Part shown: one piece after another, positions 7,101 to 8,377 of the stretch
How positions within the stretch are numbered: the stretch's first letter is position 1
How the letters are laid out: every line of letters begins with the position of its first letter
Source: Chloroflexota bacterium
Lineage (GTDB): Bacteria; Chloroflexota; Dehalococcoidia; JABGRK01
Length of the DNA stretch: 8,377 nt
Assembly: GCA_030665485.1 (NCBI GenBank)
Contig: DAOUZV010000051.1
Span: forward strand, 1 to 8,377
Direction: 5' to 3'
Program-made: the position numbers and the translations under genes
Notes under the pieces: model-generated
Told to the model about the DNA's origin: nothing
Databases searched by the model: none
The model's input: the letters and a program-made list of their open reading frames with translations, nothing else

Positions 7101-8127
7101 TGCCCACGAGATAGAGCGTCGAGCCTGCTATGGCGGTTCCGCCCCGTCCCACCGTCTGGTTATCCCGGATTCTGCCACCGGTTCCAGTGCCCGCTCCCGA
7201 AGGTGAGGTGATGGCGGTGGGGTGGTTGTGCGATTCGCCCTTGGCGGTCATCTCCACATCGATATCACGGACTACCATTTGGGACGGCTTAGAAGGATCG
7301 GAAAAGACGAGCATTGGCACCTTGTGGCCCTTGATGACCGAGGAGTTATCCTCGAAGGCGACCAGAGTGTGGCCAACATGCTTAAGGTAGTTCTCCTTGA
7401 TGGTTTTCATGAGGGTTTGTTCTTTTTCGACACCATCTATCCGCCAGATGGCGTTGAACCTGCGGTGCCTGCTGTGGTCGGATTGGACCTGATCCAGCTG
7501 GGTGAGCTCCACATCGGTGGGATTTTTCTTTATTACGTTGGCAAAATAATTGTAGTTGTGCTCTAAAATCTCTTTATCGAAGGACATATCCAGCTTTTCA
7601 AGGGCGGATATACCCTTGTCAAGCAGCGGTACGAGCTTCACCGGCTGCGGAGTAATATTGGATTCAAAGGTGTTTGGTGGTTGCAGGTAGGCGGATTCAG
7701 TCATACGGTCGTATAGCAGTGGGTAGATGCATTCGATATCAGCTTCGCTCAGTTTTGCACCTGAGGTTGTATTTATCTGGTAGCGCCGTGAGCGCTCTAT
7801 ACGCTTTACCGAAACGATACCGCAGGAGTGGCATATTTTGACGGCGTTGGTTGACCAAGGGGTGACGATTTCGACTCTGGGACCAACCTCAAGTACCGTG
7901 CCGGATAAGCCAGATTGATCGCCAAAACTTTCCGGCTCGAAGGTTTCAGAGAGCAGCCAATCCAGCACCTGGCTCTCTTGCTGGATTAGATCGCTACCAA
8001 CTTCGATATGAAAACAGTGCTCCATACTGACCGATTCGACCGCTGCTACCACATCCCGGATTCTGTTTGCTACCTGCTGCTCTTCCGGCTCCCAGAGGAC
8101 TGACCTGCGGTATCTTCTGATCAGCAT
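4195..8127 (-). CDS. purL: Phosphoribosylformylglycinamidine synthase, single-chain (FGAM synthase)
   Basis: This 1310-aa enzyme converts FGAR, glutamine and ATP to FGAM in de novo purine synthesis in the cytoplasm. It has the complete large-form layout: an N-terminal PurS-like region (STNAVKICHSCGI, RIERSRRY), a linker from about residue 181 with SDHSRH at 216-221, a first AIRS-type half with KGESHNHPTAI (about 296-305) and GTGGRIRDNQTVGRGG, and a second half with NGGKDSMSM near 785. A glutaminase domain runs from about 1048, with the nucleophile Cys1144 in GVCNGCQ and His1272/Glu1274 in MPHPERFF. E. coli PurL is 1295 aa, so the length is normal. ATG 8127 was chosen over the in-frame GTG 8139 because GGAG (8137-8134) lies six bases before it. 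No separate purS or purQ is needed. It converges on yqeY, with 27 bp between the stop codons. Confidence 0.97.
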   Translation of the reverse strand: MLIRRYRRSVLWEPEEQQVANRIRDVVAAVESVSMEHCFHIEVGSDLIQQESQVLDWLLSETFEPESFGDQSGLSGTVLEVGPRVEIVTPWSTNAVKICHSCGIVSVKRIERSRRYQINTTSGAKLSEADIECIYPLLYDRMTESAYLQPPNTFESNITPQPVKLVPLLDKGISALEKLDMSFDKEILEHNYNYFANVIKKNPTDVELTQLDQVQSDHSRHRRFNAIWRIDGVEKEQTLMKTIKENYLKHVGHTLVAFEDNSSVIKGHKVPMLVFSDPSKPSQMVVRDIDVEMTAKGESHNHPTAITSPSGAGTGTGGRIRDNQTVGRGGTAIAGSTLYLVGNLFIPGYDLPWEKRNWQHPFQLETPLQIIIGAPKGAYRYGNEYGEPTISGSTTSFEYVHGAGVDTELFSFTKCGMWTMGVGWMDRRHLEKYDPKEGYQIVQLGGDAYRIGLGGASGSSKTLGSQSAELDWNSVQRANAEMEKVYDRVIQACIMMGDKNPIKSIHDLGAGGDSNAVTEIIYPAGGKIYLRRIPCGDKTMSVMELWCNESQERVVLLVSKEDLPLIEQIATREKCPMAVIGEISSDGKQLIVDEAAPPNAPEHEKQPVNLDLGFVLGKIPQMIIKDNSVQRKLSSLDLPAGTTVKDALDRVLRLLKVSSKGFLVNHVDRSVTGFIAQQQCVGSLQLPFADVAVIADSYFANTGRCWALGDQPMKWIVDSEASVRMAAGEALTNLVWAQIEEFNGISLLGNWGIAASEPGEGDRLYRANQSLNTMLDELGISINGGKDSMSMAAKVERDGSSGMAKAPGTLIITAYASCKDVTKTVTPDIKQPGASKLMLIDLSGGASRTGGSALAQVYNQVGDQSSDVDDPQMLKRGFEAVQQMIADGHILAGHDLSDGGLITCLLEMAFAGNCGLDINTDVKASASAIDYFFAEELGLVIEYEPENEDKIKVILKNYNLTGASHVIGSTSVDKQINVSYGEARVLSEDMCQLRSIWQETSYQIEKLQSNPKCAESEFAAGYDRSGLNFNLSFTPTPTPEAKLKSTEKPKIAILREEGVNGDREMAGAFYAAGFEPWDVTMTDLAQGRIGLDQFRGIAFCGGFAYADVLDSGRGWAAGVLFNDTVKQQFNAFYQRPDTFSLGVCNGCQVMAFLGWVPWPGLDVKQQPRFVLNESEMFESRFIAVKIQNSPAIMLEDMEGSVLGVSVAHGEGRFYCTDESIVQQIERQNLTPLRFVDDTGQFTETYPANPNGSRMGITSLCSPDGRHLAVMPHPERFFLPWQWSYWPQEWANLKASPWLKMFQNARQWCEK

Positions 8128-8157
8128 TATTTTCTCCACACACCGTTTTGTGTTACT

Positions 8158-8187
8158 ATTGTGCTTGACTCAACCCCCCAAAGTCAA
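8158..8187 (-). promoter_or_regulatory. Candidate promoter for purL
   Basis: On the minus strand TTGACT (8187-8182) is followed after 18 bp by CACAAT (8163-8158), giving five of six and four of six consensus matches. Transcription would begin near 8151 and leave a leader of only about 23 nt, too short for a purine riboswitch. The -35 box is one arm of an inverted repeat, TTGACT-N11-AGTCAA (8165-8187), and the other arm faces the rightward gene. Confidence 0.4.
8165..8187. promoter_or_regulatory. Inverted repeat in the divergent purL / membrane-ORF control region
   Basis: The perfect 6-bp arms TTGACT (8165-8170) and AGTCAA (8182-8187) are separated by 11 bp that include a run of six C. The left arm also forms an odd palindrome TTGACTCAA (8165-8173). 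Both arms look like -35 boxes, one for each direction, so the repeat may be an overlapping pair of divergent promoters or an operator. The rightward -10 is weak (around 8186-8193). Confidence 0.35.
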
Positions 8188-8218
8188 TATCGCTTTTTTG
8201 TACGGAGAATTAAAAGAC

Positions 8219-8377
8219 ATGTTTAAAGCCATGGGAAGGCAGCTTGCTTACTTTTTTGAGATGCTGGGCAATATTTTATATTGCTCTTTTCTTAACCTGC
8301 TGCTGCTTGCCTCCCTTATCCTTCTGAGCCCGACATTGCTTGTTGTGTATACACTTACCAAGATTAAAAAACTGGTA
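8219..8377 (+). CDS. Small membrane protein or N-terminus of a membrane protein (partial, unknown)
   Basis: An ATG at 8219 opens a frame with no stop to the window end, giving 53 residues so far. A GGAG motif (8204-8207) lies 11 bases upstream, which is somewhat long but usable. The peptide starts MFKAMGRQLAYFFEM, then has a strongly hydrophobic run (about residues 18-45, rich in Leu) with a small break at SPT, and ends with the positive KIKKL. This looks like one long or two short membrane segments, or an uncleaved signal anchor. I do not recognise the family. It is divergent from purL, with 91 bp between the start codons. Confidence 0.5.
   Translation, partial: MFKAMGRQLAYFFEMLGNILYCSFLNLLLLASLILLSPTLLVVYTLTKIKKLV

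Noticed and set aside
4312..7566. Many plus-strand open frames opposite purL (for example 4567-4857, 5690-6037, 6799-7206, 7222-7566)
   Set aside because: All are antisense to a complete, motif-verified purL; none has a recognisable domain or a clear ribosome binding site.
8128..8218. Purine (guanine/PurR-type) riboswitch upstream of purL
   Set aside because: The gap is only 91 bp, the predicted leader is about 23 nt, and no riboswitch core is visible.

Overview
The window reads as a stretch of anaerobe-type bacterial chromosome with ordinary housekeeping and metabolic genes. The gene set suggests the Dehalococcoidia (Chloroflexota) or a similar anaerobic lineage: an indolepyruvate/2-oxoacid ferredoxin oxidoreductase start, an AMP-forming acyl-CoA ligase, a COG2426-type membrane protein and a linked rpsU-yqeY pair. 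No marker gene settles the taxonomy, so this assignment is tentative. I see no tRNA, rRNA, CRISPR array, insertion sequence or prophage signature.

Layout. At the left edge, on the minus strand, are the first 17 codons of a probable iorA (1-51). A 200-bp divergent promoter region follows (52-251) with three perfect TATAAT boxes and several short palindromes. On the plus strand come a 515-aa AMP-dependent acyl-CoA synthetase/ligase (252-1799) and, 72 bp later, a 251-aa lipoprotein with a transglutaminase-like Cys/His core (1872-2627). Convergent to these is a 192-aa membrane protein of the 'small multidrug export' family (2681-3259, minus). A 248-bp divergent intergenic region then carries a full-consensus sigma70 promoter driving rpsU (3508-3690) and yqeY (3721-4167), closed by a clear intrinsic terminator. 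The second half is one very large gene on the minus strand, a single-chain phosphoribosylformylglycinamidine synthase purL (4195-8127, 1310 aa). Divergent from it, a small membrane protein gene starts at 8219 and leaves the window.

How the genes work together. IorA-type enzymes oxidatively decarboxylate aryl- or 2-oxoacids to acyl-CoA with ferredoxin reduction, and acyl-CoA ligases act on the same class of acyl-CoA/carboxylate pairs. The divergent iorA/ligase pair may therefore form a small amino-acid or organic-acid module, but this is inference. rpsU-yqeY is a translation-linked pair. purL performs step four of de novo purine synthesis.

Several start sites were corrected from the longest open frame using Shine-Dalgarno, promoter and signal-peptide evidence: the lipoprotein at 1872, rpsU at GTG 3508 and purL at ATG 8127. 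The most unusual structure is a 12-bp perfect inverted repeat with a 4-nt loop inside the lipoprotein coding region. I found no convincing new multi-gene system here.
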